Shown here one piece after another: positions 41,916 through 50,516 of a stretch of DNA of 64,000 bases. The number at the start of each line of letters is the position of its first letter. The first letter of the stretch is position 1. The notes below the pieces were generated by a model that saw nothing but the letters and a program-made list of their open reading frames with translations, made no database searches and was not told where the DNA came from. The stretch lies in assembly GCF_003344765.1 (NCBI RefSeq), contig NZ_QPMH01000004.1, positions 124,001-188,000 on the forward strand, in the 5' to 3' direction. Position numbers and translations under genes: made by a program. The stretch is from Ferruginivarius sediminum. Lineage in GTDB: Bacteria > Pseudomonadota > Alphaproteobacteria > Kiloniellales > Rhodovibrionaceae.

Positions 41916-43576
41916 TGAGCGAGCGCGAAGTCTTCGACTACGTCATTGTCGGGGCCGGCTCGGCCGGCGGGGTGCTGGCCCATCGGCTCAGCGAGGATCC
42001 GGATGTCTCGGTGCTGCTGCTGGAGGCGGGACCGCCGGACTGGTCCTTGTTCATCCACATGCCGGCGGCGTTCGCCGAGCCGCTGAAGGGCACGCGCTTC
42101 AACTGGGCGTTCGAGACCGAGCCGGAACCCTACATGGACAACCGCCGCATGTACTGCCCGCGCGGGCGTACGCTCGGCGGTTCCAGCTCCATCAACGGCA
42201 TGGCCTATATCCGCGGTCATGGGCGGGACTATGACCGCTGGGCGCGCACCAACGGGATGGAGCGCTGGGCCTATCGCCACTGCCTGCCGTACTTCAAGAA
42301 GGCCGAGACCCACGAGCTTGGTCCCGACGACTACCACGGCGGCGACGGACCGCTCCACGTGACGCGCGGGAAGTGCGAGAACCCGCTTTTCAAGGCATTC
42401 ATCCAGGCAGGCCAGGAAGCGGGCTATCCCTACACGCCGGACATGAACGGCTACAAGAACGAAGGCTTCGGCCCGATGGACCGTACGACGCGCGACGGCT
42501 TGCGCTGGTCCACGGCGAATGCCTATCTCCGGCCGGCCAGTAAGCGCCCGAACCTGACGATCCGCACCCGCGCGCTGACCACCCGCGTGGCGTTCGAGGG
42601 CACGAAGGCGACGGGCGTGGATTATGTCCGCAAGGGCCGCGAAACGCGGGTGCTGGCAGAGCGGGAGGTCATCCTGTGCGCCGGTGCCATCCAGTCGCCG
42701 CAGCTCTTGCAGATGTCGGGCGTCGGCCCCGCCGACCTGGTGCAGAAGCTGGGCGTGCCCGTCGTGGCCGACCTGCCGGGTGTGGGCGAGAACCTGCAGG
42801 ACCACATCGAGGTCTATGTCCAGCACAAGGCCAAGCGGCCCGTTAGCCTCTATTCCGCGACCCGCTACCCGCGAAAGGCTTTCGTCGGGCTGCAATGGCT
42901 GCTGTTCCGCAGTGGCCCAGGCGCCAGCAGCCAGTTCGAGGCTGGCGGCTTCATCCGCTCCGAGGCCGGGGTGGAGCATCCGAACCTGCAGTACCACTTC
43001 CTGCCCGTGGCGGTCAGTTACGACGGTTCGGAGGCCGCGCCTTACCACGGCTATCAGGCGCACGTCGGGCCGATGCGCCCGGATGCTCGCGGCCATGTGC
43101 GTGCACGCTCGACTGACCCGCGCGTGCCGCCGGAAATCCTGTTCAACTACAACATGAGCGAGCGTGATCGCCGCGAGATGCGGGATGCCGTCAAGCTGAC
43201 CCGCGAGGTGATGGCGCAGCACGCCTTCGACGACCTGCGCGGGGAGGAGATTGCTCCCGGGCCCGACTGCAAGACAGACGCCGATATCGAGGCTTTCGTC
43301 CGCCGGAAAAGCGAAAGCGCCTACCACCCGTCCTGCACCTGCGCCATGGGCTTCGACGGCATGGCGGTTGTCGACGATACCGGCCGCGTGCACGGAGTCG
43401 ACAAGCTGCGCGTTGTGGATGCCTCGATCATGCCGACCATCGTTTCCGGCAACCTGAACGCGCCGACGATCATGCTGGCTGAGAAGATCGCCGATGCCAT
43501 CCACGGCAATGAACCGCTACCCCCCGACGACGCGCCGGTCTGGATCCATCCGGAGTGGCAAACACAGCAGCGCTAG
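41915..43576 (+). CDS. betA: Choline dehydrogenase
   Basis: FAD-dependent GMC oxidoreductase, 553 residues, that oxidises choline to betaine aldehyde. The FAD-binding motif [21 protein letters not shown] opens the protein. GMC signatures are [20 protein letters not shown] and [16 protein letters not shown]. Near the end are the active-site His in [12 protein letters not shown] and the Asn/His region [15 protein letters not shown]. Its ATG shares one base with the betB stop (TGATG). The order betI-betB-betA is the usual one. Confidence 0.97.
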   Translation: MSEREVFDYVIVGAGSAGGVLAHRLSEDPDVSVLLLEAGPPDWSLFIHMPAAFAEPLKGTRFNWAFETEPEPYMDNRRMYCPRGRTLGGSSSINGMAYIRGHGRDYDRWARTNGMERWAYRHCLPYFKKAETHELGPDDYHGGDGPLHVTRGKCENPLFKAFIQAGQEAGYPYTPDMNGYKNEGFGPMDRTTRDGLRWSTANAYLRPASKRPNLTIRTRALTTRVAFEGTKATGVDYVRKGRETRVLAEREVILCAGAIQSPQLLQMSGVGPADLVQKLGVPVVADLPGVGENLQDHIEVYVQHKAKRPVSLYSATRYPRKAFVGLQWLLFRSGPGASSQFEAGGFIRSEAGVEHPNLQYHFLPVAVSYDGSEAAPYHGYQAHVGPMRPDARGHVRARSTDPRVPPEILFNYNMSERDRREMRDAVKLTREVMAQHAFDDLRGEEIAPGPDCKTDADIEAFVRRKSESAYHPSCTCAMGFDGMAVVDDTGRVHGVDKLRVVDASIMPTIVSGNLNAPTIMLAEKIADAIHGNEPLPPDDAPVWIHPEWQTQQR

Positions 43577-43663
43577 GGGATATTGGCGCCAAGCGCTTGC
43601 CGCTTCGTATGCGCAACCTTATACCTCGGGCAGTGTTCAACAGGCGCTGGAAAGGGAGCTTCG

Positions 43664-44296
43664 ATGGCGTTGTGCGACAGCTTGACGGACATTCCCGCCG
43701 GCAAGATCGCAGCGGTGGTGACATCGCTGGAGATGCGCGAGCGCGCGGAACTCAGGCCCGCCATTTCGGAACCGTCGTGGAGCCTGCGTTACGTCGCCGA
43801 GCCGGACATCGACTGGTACCGCGATCTCTATCGGCGGATCGGCGAAGCGTGGCTTTGGTTCTCGCGGCTGGACCTTTCCGATGCCGAGCTGGCGGAAACG
43901 ATCAAGGATCCCCGCGTTGAGGTTTATGCGCTGGACTGTGATGGCGCGGACGAGGGCTTGCTGGAGTTGGATTTTCGCGATGGGGACTGTTGCGAATTGA
44001 GCTTCTTCGGCGTCACGCCGCAGATGCTTGGACGGGGCGCGGGGCGCTGGCTGATGAACCACGCGATCGAGCGGGCATGGTCGCGGCCGATCAGTCAGCT
44101 TTGGCTGCACACATGTACGATGGACCATCCCGGCGCTCTCGGCTTCTACATCAGGTCGGGTTTCCTCCCTTTCCGCCGCCAGGTGGAGGTGGTTGACGAT
44201 CCCAGGCTCGTCGGCACCTTCCCGAAAGATGCGGCGCCGCACGTTCCGATCATAGAGCGCTCCTCCCGACCCTTAATCGGCAGGTTGAAGGTTTGA
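43664..44296 (+). CDS. GNAT acetyltransferase; 3' end runs into a tRNA remnant
   Basis: A 210-residue acetyltransferase of the GNAT fold. The acetyl-CoA region is FFGVTPQMLGRGAGRWLMNHAIERAW, and the family C-terminal pattern is HPGALGFYIRSGFLPFRRQ. The substrate is unknown. AAAGGGAG lies 5 bases before the ATG at 43664. The last roughly dozen codons (ERSSRPLIGRLKV) are encoded within the tRNA-Lys 3' fragment and do not look like a normal GNAT tail, so the original C-terminus may have been replaced when an element inserted or left. Confidence 0.87.
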   Translation: MALCDSLTDIPAGKIAAVVTSLEMRERAELRPAISEPSWSLRYVAEPDIDWYRDLYRRIGEAWLWFSRLDLSDAELAETIKDPRVEVYALDCDGADEGLLELDFRDGDCCELSFFGVTPQMLGRGAGRWLMNHAIERAWSRPISQLWLHTCTMDHPGALGFYIRSGFLPFRRQVEVVDDPRLVGTFPKDAAPHVPIIERSSRPLIGRLKV

Positions 44297-44314
44297 GTCC
44301 TTCCTGGCCCACCA
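44265..44314 (+). pseudogene. 3' half of a tRNA-Lys(CUU) gene, degenerate; likely attachment-site scar
   Basis: The 50 bases align with tRNA positions 27-76. The anticodon arm is CCCGA-CCCTTAA-TCGGC (anticodon CTT, but C instead of the invariant T at position 33 and a mismatched 27-43 pair). The variable loop is AGGTT. The T arm is GAAGG-TTTGAGT-CCTTC, with T instead of invariant C56. Acceptor strand CTGGCCC, A73 and an encoded CCA complete it. No D arm or 5' acceptor strand GGGCCAG is found upstream. tRNA 3' halves are standard integrase targets, so this is probably an att remnant. Confidence 0.75.
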
Positions 44315-44525
44315 ATCTCTCCGAAAAAGAAACTGTTCGCGAAGACGCCGTAACGTCGCGCCGGCGGGGCGTGTGCGTATTCGCCAAAACGGCGGTTTGG
44401 CGTGGTGCTTTTTAACCACTGGGTGGTCGCCAGGCGGCCAATAGCTCCCTACAATGGCGATGGTGGGGCAGGGACCACGATCGGTCGGGGGTTTTTGTGC
44501 TGATGGATAGGGTTGGATCGAAGTT

Positions 44526-45401
44526 ATGCTGCGTGGCTGGCTGCCCTGGACCCTGACGGCGCTGCTCTTCGTGGCCGCGGCTTTTGCCACGGGCTTCGTG
44601 ATCGGAGGCGGTGGCGCACGACCCGAAGCCAGGATCGTCTTCACGGAATCGGACGACGGCCTCGCGGGCGAGCTTGAGCGATTGCGCGACGCCCGCGACC
44701 TGCATTTGAAGGAGCGTGATGCCGCGCGCAAGCGCGCGGCCGCTCTGAAGGCCGACTTGGCCGCGCTCGAAGCCGAATCCGAGAATGGCCAGGACGGGGA
44801 GGTGGCGCGGCCGGAGCTGCAGGCCTTGCGGGAGCGCCTGAAGCAGGCGGTTGGCCGGGCGGAAACCGCGGAACGCGAGCGAGCCGAGCTTGCCGGCGAG
44901 GTTCGCGAACTGGAAGCGAAACTCGATGCGGCCGAGGCGCGCGCCAAGGCCTCCGCCGAACAGGTGGAGGCAACGCGCGTCGCCCAGCGCAGCGTGAGCG
45001 AAAGCGCCTGCCGCGCGCTGGCCGAGGCGCTGCCGGCAACGGAGGACTTACCTGCATTGTCCCCGCAAGCGTCCGCCTTCACCGAGACGGATCCGGTTTC
45101 CGAGCAGACGAAGACCCTGGCCGAAGGCGTGCTGGCCTACGAGTGCACCGATTATCGCGGCGCCTTCCGGCGGTGGTTGCCCCTGGCGCAGGCAGGTTAT
45201 CCCCGTGCCCAGTTCCATGTCGGCGCGCTGTTCTTCGAGGGGCGCGGTATTGATCGTGACGATGCGCTGGCGCTGGCCTGGCTGTCGCTTGCCGCCCGGC
45301 ACGGCGTTTCGGCGGCGGAAGAGCTTGCCGAGGCCGTGCGCGAGCGCATGGACGAGGGCGATAGCGTCCGCGCCGAGCGGATGCTGGATCAGGAAGGCTG
45401 A
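44526..45401 (+). CDS. Membrane-anchored coiled-coil protein with Sel1-like repeats
   Basis: A 291-residue protein. It has one N-terminal membrane segment (about residues 7-28), then a long Ala/Glu/Arg-rich coiled coil (residues 45-155). The C-terminal domain has two Sel1-like (TPR) repeats: YRGAFRRWLPLAQAGYPRAQFHVGALFFEGRGI and DALALAWLSLAARHGVSAAEELAE. Such proteins scaffold envelope complexes, but the partner is unknown. The gap before it (44297-44525) holds only the tRNA remnant. The coding call is firm by composition and domains. Confidence 0.8.
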   Translation: MLRGWLPWTLTALLFVAAAFATGFVIGGGGARPEARIVFTESDDGLAGELERLRDARDLHLKERDAARKRAAALKADLAALEAESENGQDGEVARPELQALRERLKQAVGRAETAERERAELAGEVRELEAKLDAAEARAKASAEQVEATRVAQRSVSESACRALAEALPATEDLPALSPQASAFTETDPVSEQTKTLAEGVLAYECTDYRGAFRRWLPLAQAGYPRAQFHVGALFFEGRGIDRDDALALAWLSLAARHGVSAAEELAEAVRERMDEGDSVRAERMLDQEG

Positions 45402-45454
45402 CGCGTTACGCGCGTGGACTTTCCGCCCTGGCGTGTTCGTGGCAACTTGAGGCC

Positions 45455-45862
45455 ATGTTCAGCTTCTTCCGCAAGCGCCGCGACAGGGATGGCACGAAGT
45501 CCGAGACCGAGGCGTCACCTGCCGTGGAGACCGGACCGCCGTTCTTCCTGCCCGGCGTCGAATCGCCGGAAGCGGCGGCACGGCGGATGGACGAGGTGCG
45601 CCAGCGGCTCGCCTCCGCGCTCAAGGGCGAGATCGAGCCGCAAGCCTACGCCGCACTGGAGTACGAGCACGATGGCACGCACTATCGCAGCAATGTCGGT
45701 GAGCCCGACCCGCGTGCGGGCGAAACGGTGGCCTGTATCCTGCGCCAGCCCGGCAAGCATTGCTATCTCATCTGCACGGCCAAGCGCGGCTATGCGGGCG
45801 GCCTGCCGCTCGTCGTAGCCGAGCGGGAGGCGCGGCGGGTGGTTGCTTTCAGGGCCCGCTGA
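45455..45862 (+). CDS. Hypothetical protein
   Basis: A 135-residue soluble protein I do not recognise. A basic N-terminus (MFSFFRKRRDRD) and a low-complexity linker precede a compact alpha/beta part (IEPQAYAALEYEHDGTHYR ... GETVACILRQPGKHCYLICTAKRGY). It follows the Sel1-like gene by 53 bp on the same strand. A GAGG lies close to the ATG. The amino-acid composition is protein-like, so it is probably real. Confidence 0.55.
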   Translation: MFSFFRKRRDRDGTKSETEASPAVETGPPFFLPGVESPEAAARRMDEVRQRLASALKGEIEPQAYAALEYEHDGTHYRSNVGEPDPRAGETVACILRQPGKHCYLICTAKRGYAGGLPLVVAEREARRVVAFRAR

Positions 45863-45871
45863 AGCCGGGCG

Positions 45872-46804
45872 TTATGCTGGAAATGCTTCGGCGAGGCGTT
45901 TTCCCAGCGTTTCCAGGTATGCGCCGTTCTCCACCTTGATCCGGCAGCCGATAGGCAGCGCGTCAATTCCGAGATAAGCGCCCGATATGGCGCCGGTCAT
46001 GGCGCCCAGCGTATCGACGTCGCCACCGTTGAGGATGGCGCAATGAAGGCTTTCCTGGAAGCTCTGCGGCGTCTTCAAGAATGCATAGATTGCGAACGGC
46101 ATGGACTCGTGCACCGCGATGCTGCGGCCGACCGTATCGGCGACCTTGGGCGGCGGTGCGCCCTCGGCAAGCAGGCGCGCGACTGCCTCCATCTTTTCGC
46201 GGATGAGGTTGGTTTCGGCCGCACTCGCCAGGCTTTCCGCGGTTACCAGCGGGTCCAGCCGCCTGCCGTGCAGGGCGTGCGCGGTGGCGACACCAACGGC
46301 TAACGCCTGGACGGCGGCACCGTCACGGCCAATCGGGTGGGCATGGGTGACCTCGGCGCTGGCATGGGCCGCGTCCCACAGTTCCGGCCTATCGCGGTAG
46401 GCGACGCCGACCGGCCCTACCCGCATCGCGGCGCCGTTGCCGAGCGAACCTTCGCCGTTATAGAGATCGCGAGCGACCTGCGTGAAGGTCAGATTGGAAT
46501 TGCGTGCCTTGCGAAAGATCTTCGGTGGGCCGGGCCCGTAACCGCGCCAGGGTTCCTCGGCGAAATGGTCCGCGAGGCGCTGGCCCAGACGTTGCTGATC
46601 GATACCGCCCTCCTCGATCAGCGATTCAGCGAGCGCGATGGTCATCGCCGTGTCGTCGGTGTAGATGAGCTTGGGCTGCGCGGAGATGGCGTTTGCCAGT
46701 TCTTCCTCCGCGGCATGGCTGAAGGCGAGTTCGCCGATCGCATCGCCCAGCGCACAGCCGAGCAGCGCGCCTGCGGCGCTGGAACTCAATCTGTCCCGCG
46801 GCAT
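45872..46804 (-). CDS. ADP-ribosylglycohydrolase family protein
   Basis: A 310-residue protein of the DraG/ARH fold, which removes ADP-ribose from proteins or related substrates using two Mg2+. GALLGCALGDAIGELAF opens the domain. The metal ligands are visible in YTDDTAMTIAL and in LNGGDVDTLGAMTGAISGAYLG, and AMRVGPVGVAY is also typical. No dinitrogenase reductase ADP-ribosyltransferase (draT) or nif gene is nearby, so a nitrogenase role is not supported. The ATG at 46804 gives a standard N-terminus. It is convergent with the hypothetical gene at 45455. Confidence 0.9.
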   Translation of the reverse strand: MPRDRLSSSAAGALLGCALGDAIGELAFSHAAEEELANAISAQPKLIYTDDTAMTIALAESLIEEGGIDQQRLGQRLADHFAEEPWRGYGPGPPKIFRKARNSNLTFTQVARDLYNGEGSLGNGAAMRVGPVGVAYRDRPELWDAAHASAEVTHAHPIGRDGAAVQALAVGVATAHALHGRRLDPLVTAESLASAAETNLIREKMEAVARLLAEGAPPPKVADTVGRSIAVHESMPFAIYAFLKTPQSFQESLHCAILNGGDVDTLGAMTGAISGAYLGIDALPIGCRIKVENGAYLETLGKRLAEAFPA

Positions 46805-46965
46805 CCCATTTGGCCTTTGCTCCCACGAACGAACGCTGTAGACAGCGCATCGGTTCCAGGCGGAGCGTGCCGTTCGGGCAAGCCCTGTAGCTTTCAGTAT
46901 GGCATATTCCAACTGTGACGTCGGCGGATTCTATGGTTGGAAGCGTAAGGCCGTGCGGGTCGGGA

Positions 46966-47268
46966 TCAGCCCGTCTGGTCGGTCACGTCCGCGCAGCATT
47001 CCTCGGTCAGGCTGCGCACGACCTCGTCCATCCGCTCGAAGTTGGCGCGGCAGCGCAGTACGCGGCCTTCGCGATCCTGGCGGATCAGCCCGGCGGTGAC
47101 GAGGTGGAAGATGTGGTGCGACAGCGTCGATGCCGGGATGCCGAGGTGCTGCTGAATGCGACCGACTGGAAGCCCATCGGGGCCCGCGCGCACAAGCAGG
47201 CGGTAGATGCGCAGGCGCGTGGGATTGCCCAGCTTTTCAAGGCATGTTGAAAGATCATCGACGTTCAT
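46966..47268 (-). CDS. ArsR/SmtB-family regulator
   Basis: A 100-residue winged-helix repressor: CLEKLGNPTRLRIYRLLVRAG, then the recognition region HLGIPASTLSHHIFHLVTAGLI and the wing RQDREGRVLRCRA. The tail carries a Cys pair (TEECCADV, about residues 91-92) that could bind a soft metal or arsenite, as in some ArsR proteins with C-terminal Cys. No arsenic or metal gene is adjacent. It is divergent from the spermidine synthase gene with 148 bp between, so regulation of that gene is possible. Confidence 0.9.
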   Translation of the reverse strand: MNVDDLSTCLEKLGNPTRLRIYRLLVRAGPDGLPVGRIQQHLGIPASTLSHHIFHLVTAGLIRQDREGRVLRCRANFERMDEVVRSLTEECCADVTDQTG

Positions 47269-47416
47269 AAATGGCAATATGGCGCGTGCCGACTTATCGC
47301 GCAAGTTAATTCTAGAAATATGAAATTGTACCACACGACCGCGCCGCCGCGTGGCGTACTTGACCGGCAATGAGGGCGCCGCTAAATAACGCGGCCCCAG
47401 CAGCCGGGAGTGTGTC

Positions 47417-48271
47417 ATGGCAACTTTTCGCGAGACCCTCCACGAGGGATTCGAACAGGTAATGCACCTGTCCGGAGAGCCGCTCGTGGATGAACGGTCC
47501 GAATTCCAGCATATCCAGATTTTCGATACTGTTGCCAATGGTCGTGTCATGGCGCTGGACGGCATCGTGCAGATCACCGACAAGGACGAATCCGCTTATT
47601 CGGAGATGCTGACGCATCTGCCGATTCTTGAACACGATAGTATGTCGCGTGCCTTGATTGTCGGGGGCGGAGACGGCGCCGTTGCGGAAGAGATATTGAA
47701 GCACAAGGGCATCGAGCACATCGACCTGGTCGATATCGACGCCCGCGTGGTGGAGCATTGCAGGGTCCATTTCGCGCACGTGAACAACGGCGCCTTCGAC
47801 GATCCACGACTGGATTTCCATGCCGAGGATGCGTTCGAGTTCCTGAAGCGCGCGGAACCCGGCAGCTATGACCTTGTAATCGCCGACAGGCCGGACCCGG
47901 TCGGGCCGGCGCAAAGCCTGTTTGCCCAGGATTTTTACCAGCTTGTCCAGCGCGCGCTGGCCGAGAGGGGTGTGCTGGTCTGCCAGACAGGCTGCCCGTT
48001 CCTGCAGGCCGAGGAGTTGCGCGACAGCTATGAGCGGATCGCAGCCGCGTTCGCGAATGCCGGCGCCTATCTGACGGTGGTGCCCACGTATTCCGGCGGA
48101 TTCATGGCGCTGACATGGGGCTCGAATGGGCTGGAACTTGGCTCCGCCGATACGAATGCCATTGCGGCGCGCTTTGCGAAAAGCGGGGTGCGCGCGGATT
48201 ATTACAATCCCCGCATCCACGGCGCGGCCTTTGCCCTGCCGACCTGGATCGGACGGCTGCTGGCCAACTAG
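47417..48271 (+). CDS. speE: Spermidine synthase (polyamine aminopropyltransferase)
   Basis: Transfers aminopropyl from decarboxylated SAM to putrescine; 284 residues. FQHIQIFDTVANGRVMALDGIVQITDKDESAYSEMLTHLP is the family signature region, with VGGGDGAVAEEILKH for nucleoside binding. The active-site Asp loop reads YDLVIADRPDPVGPA (usually DSTDPVGP). Combined with agmatine deiminase at 12.7 kb it outlines an arginine-to-spermidine route, although SAM decarboxylase is not in the window. It is divergent from an ArsR gene. Confidence 0.92.
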   Translation: MATFRETLHEGFEQVMHLSGEPLVDERSEFQHIQIFDTVANGRVMALDGIVQITDKDESAYSEMLTHLPILEHDSMSRALIVGGGDGAVAEEILKHKGIEHIDLVDIDARVVEHCRVHFAHVNNGAFDDPRLDFHAEDAFEFLKRAEPGSYDLVIADRPDPVGPAQSLFAQDFYQLVQRALAERGVLVCQTGCPFLQAEELRDSYERIAAAFANAGAYLTVVPTYSGGFMALTWGSNGLELGSADTNAIAARFAKSGVRADYYNPRIHGAAFALPTWIGRLLAN

Positions 48272-48315
48272 CCGCAAGCGCGGACACCCGACCGTGTTGG
48301 CCGGGCGCTGTCCTC

Positions 48316-48828
48316 TCAATCCAGTTCGAAGTACTCCCGCAGGCAGCGAACCGTAGCATCCGAAACGTAGTAAATGCCGTCAACGATCTGCGTGCGGTCC
48401 TCGCTCCACTTTGTGGAATCGTAGTCCCAGCCGATCAGGTAGGCGGCTTTTTCGGTGTCGTTTACGAGGCGCCGAAGGCGGCGCGTCAGCGCGCCCTCGA
48501 AATGGGACAGGGCGCGCACATCGCTATCGCCCGTCAACTCCAGCAACTCTTTCATGCTGACACGCCCGCCGTTTTCCGCGAACAGCTTCAGCCGCTCCTT
48601 ATGGCTGTCGGAAAGGCCGTGCATCAGCCGCGCCGTGAGATCCGGCGTAAGGTCGACCGGCTTGCGCCAGCGGAAGCGGGGTTTCTTTGCGGCGCCAGCG
48701 ACCGCGGCGCCGGCCCCGTTCGCAGCGGCGCCGGCCGTGCCGGCCCGGCCGGAAAGAGTGCGCAGCAGCTCGTCCTGTGTCGTCGTGGAAAGACGCTGAA
48801 AGTCCGATTTCTCGATTACCAGGCGCAT
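48316..48828 (-). CDS. Conserved-looking hypothetical protein
   Basis: A 170-residue soluble protein. An Ala/Gly-rich linker (residues 28-48) separates a short N-terminus from a domain that looks like a winged helix (LSDSHKERLKLFAENGGRVSMKELLELTG) ending YYVSDATVRCLREYFELD. GGGGAGGA lies 7 bases before the ATG, so translation is well supported. I do not recognise the family; a nucleic-acid-binding role is only a guess. It is convergent with speE, with GC-rich inverted sequence between. Confidence 0.7.
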   Translation of the reverse strand: MRLVIEKSDFQRLSTTTQDELLRTLSGRAGTAGAAANGAGAAVAGAAKKPRFRWRKPVDLTPDLTARLMHGLSDSHKERLKLFAENGGRVSMKELLELTGDSDVRALSHFEGALTRRLRRLVNDTEKAAYLIGWDYDSTKWSEDRTQIVDGIYYVSDATVRCLREYFELD

Positions 48829-48999
48829 CTAAGCATCCTCCCCAGTTCGGAGCAAATCCCGGCTCCGGCATACGAGTGAACCATTAGTTCGGACACAAGC
48901 GCGTTGGTGCGCCGGTCACTCTCCGGACCGCGACGAACTCTCTTGATTTTGCGACGGGATCAACAGTTCGCTCAAGGCTGTCGTTGACCCGCTGGGTGT

Positions 49000-49560
49000 T
49001 TAATTGCGGGCAGGTAATCCACGGCCAGCCCCCACCGCCCGCATCAGCACGCGGAAGGGGATCAGCATGACAAGGGCCATCCCTGCCTTCACCCCGTAAT
49101 CCCCAATGCCCCAGGTCACCCAGGGCAGGCCGGTCCCGGCGAACGCCAGCGTGAAGAACAGGGCGGTGTCGAAGGCCGAGGCGAGAAGCGAGGAGGCCAG
49201 CGGCGCCACCCACCATGCCCGACGGCGCAACCGGTCGAAGATGGCGATGTCCGCAAGTTGCGCCAGCAGGAAGGCCGTTCCCGAGGCGGCGGCGATGCGG
49301 GGCGTCGATAGCAGGGCGGAGAGGATGACGGCGACCGCGAAGCCGGCATAGATGACACGGCGGGTGCGCGCAGGACCGACGGCCCTGTTCGTCAGGTCGC
49401 TGACAAGGAAGGCGATCGGATAGGTGAGGGCGCCGTACGTCAACCAGTCGTTGATCGGAAAGCGCACGGCGATGTTGGAAACGGTGATGACGGCTACCAT
49501 CGCCGCGAACGAGATCGCCAACCCGTGCGGAATGCGTGTCATGGCGCTTCGGATCGGCAT
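49000..49560 (-). CDS. yhhQ: YhhQ/VUT-family queuosine-precursor transporter
   Basis: Inner-membrane protein of 186 residues with about six helices. The family signature DWLTYGALTYPIAFLVSDLTNRAVGP is present. Members import 7-cyano/7-aminomethyl-7-deazaguanine for queuosine tRNA modification. It lies 16 bp after the SAM hydrolase gene on the same strand. An internal ATG at 49542 (MTRIPHGLA) is an alternative start. Family assignment is good; the substrate is from family knowledge. Confidence 0.9.
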   Translation of the reverse strand: MPIRSAMTRIPHGLAISFAAMVAVITVSNIAVRFPINDWLTYGALTYPIAFLVSDLTNRAVGPARTRRVIYAGFAVAVILSALLSTPRIAAASGTAFLLAQLADIAIFDRLRRRAWWVAPLASSLLASAFDTALFFTLAFAGTGLPWVTWGIGDYGVKAGMALVMLIPFRVLMRAVGAGRGLPARN

Positions 49561-49576
49561 TGTCTGTCCCGCGCTC

Positions 49577-50314
49577 TCAAGTCGATTGGTGAATGGTCAC
49601 GGGCGTGCCGGGACCCAGGCCCAGTGCCTGTTCGGCCCGGCCCTGATTGACCGAGATCTCCAGCAGGCCATTGGCGTTTTCGTACCAGAACGCTGTCCCG
49701 ACGGGAACATCGGAGAACGTCCGTGCGCGCCCGAGCCGCCGCCCCACCACCTCGACCGTGGCGGCTTCGGCGGACAGCGACGACGTCCGCAGCCCGGTCA
49801 TGGCATTTCCGTAGTGATCGATATAGACCACCTCGGCTAGATCGTCCGGCCAGTCGCTTCCAACGAGCTTGGCCGGATCGACTGCTTCGCCGGGCGGCGT
49901 GTCGCCGCGCGCCAGTCGGCCGGCGACCGGCGCGAAGAGATCCCGGCCATGGAACGAGGCCGAAAGGCCGGATGGCCGCCAGTCGATCCGCCAGGCCTCG
50001 CCACCGCCAGCCTGCCGCGCCGCAATCGCCATCAGCCCGTTGTCCGGGCCGACGAACCACTGCCCACCAGCCTGGATGGCCACGGCCTCGCGTGCGCCGC
50101 CCACGCCCGGATCGACGACGCAGAGAAACACGGTTCCAGGCGGGAACTCCCTTGCATAGGCCGCAAGCAGATAGGCCGTGGCCCGGGCATTGAACGCCGG
50201 GGCCTCGGCGAATAGATCGTAGACCGTGACGCCAGGCGCTTCGCGCGCTAGAACCGCTTTCATCTGAGTGAGGTAAGGCCCTTCCAGGCCAAAATCGGTG
50301 ACGGTCAGGATCAT
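49577..50314 (-). CDS. SAM hydrolase / S-adenosyl-L-methionine hydroxide adenosyltransferase (DUF62)
   Basis: A 245-residue protein of the SAM-hydroxide adenosyltransferase family, which splits S-adenosylmethionine into adenosine and methionine. It is related to fluorinase. Key segments are ILTVTDFGLEGPYLTQMKAVL, FLCVVDPGVGGAREAVAIQAG, WFVGPDNGLMAIAAR, SFHGRDLFAPVAG and VVYIDHYGNAMTGL. The ATG at 50314 was chosen because the DFG motif follows it directly. It is paired with the YhhQ transporter gene and divergent from gcrA. Confidence 0.93.
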   Translation of the reverse strand: MILTVTDFGLEGPYLTQMKAVLAREAPGVTVYDLFAEAPAFNARATAYLLAAYAREFPPGTVFLCVVDPGVGGAREAVAIQAGGQWFVGPDNGLMAIAARQAGGGEAWRIDWRPSGLSASFHGRDLFAPVAGRLARGDTPPGEAVDPAKLVGSDWPDDLAEVVYIDHYGNAMTGLRTSSLSAEAATVEVVGRRLGRARTFSDVPVGTAFWYENANGLLEISVNQGRAEQALGLGPGTPVTIHQST

Positions 50315-50397
50315 GTCATAATCCTCCGATAGAAGGCGCGCTTCGTCCGGTGCGGCGATGGCAACGGTTTTGGCGGCGAGAATTCGCCATCCAGGCC

Positions 50398-50409
50398 GAT
50401 TCTCGACTC
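50398..50409. promoter_or_regulatory. Two adjacent GANTC sites upstream of gcrA
   Basis: GATTC at 50398-50402 and GACTC at 50405-50409 lie two bases apart, in the region between the SAM hydrolase gene and gcrA, about 110 bases before the gcrA ATG. GANTC is methylated by CcrM in alphaproteobacteria, and GcrA acts at promoters with methylated GANTC. Self-control by GcrA is possible. Only the sites themselves are seen. Confidence 0.4.
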
Positions 50410-50516
50410 GACACGCGAATGCATCCCCTATATCGTATGTCGCACTTGGTGGTACCCTATATCTAGCGTCTAAATACGGGTGGCGCGTTGCAAAACGTAA
50501 GAGGGCTGCGCAAGGC

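Noticed and set aside
44265..44314. Functional tRNA-Lys gene
   Set aside because: Only the 3' half is present and two invariant positions (U33, C56) are changed.
45872..46804. draG of a nitrogenase regulation system
   Set aside because: The fold matches, but no draT or nif genes are near, so only the general ADP-ribosylglycohydrolase call is made.
44315..48900. Prophage or integrative element next to the tRNA remnant
   Set aside because: No integrase, structural, transfer or toxin-antitoxin gene is recognisable; only the scar itself is supported.
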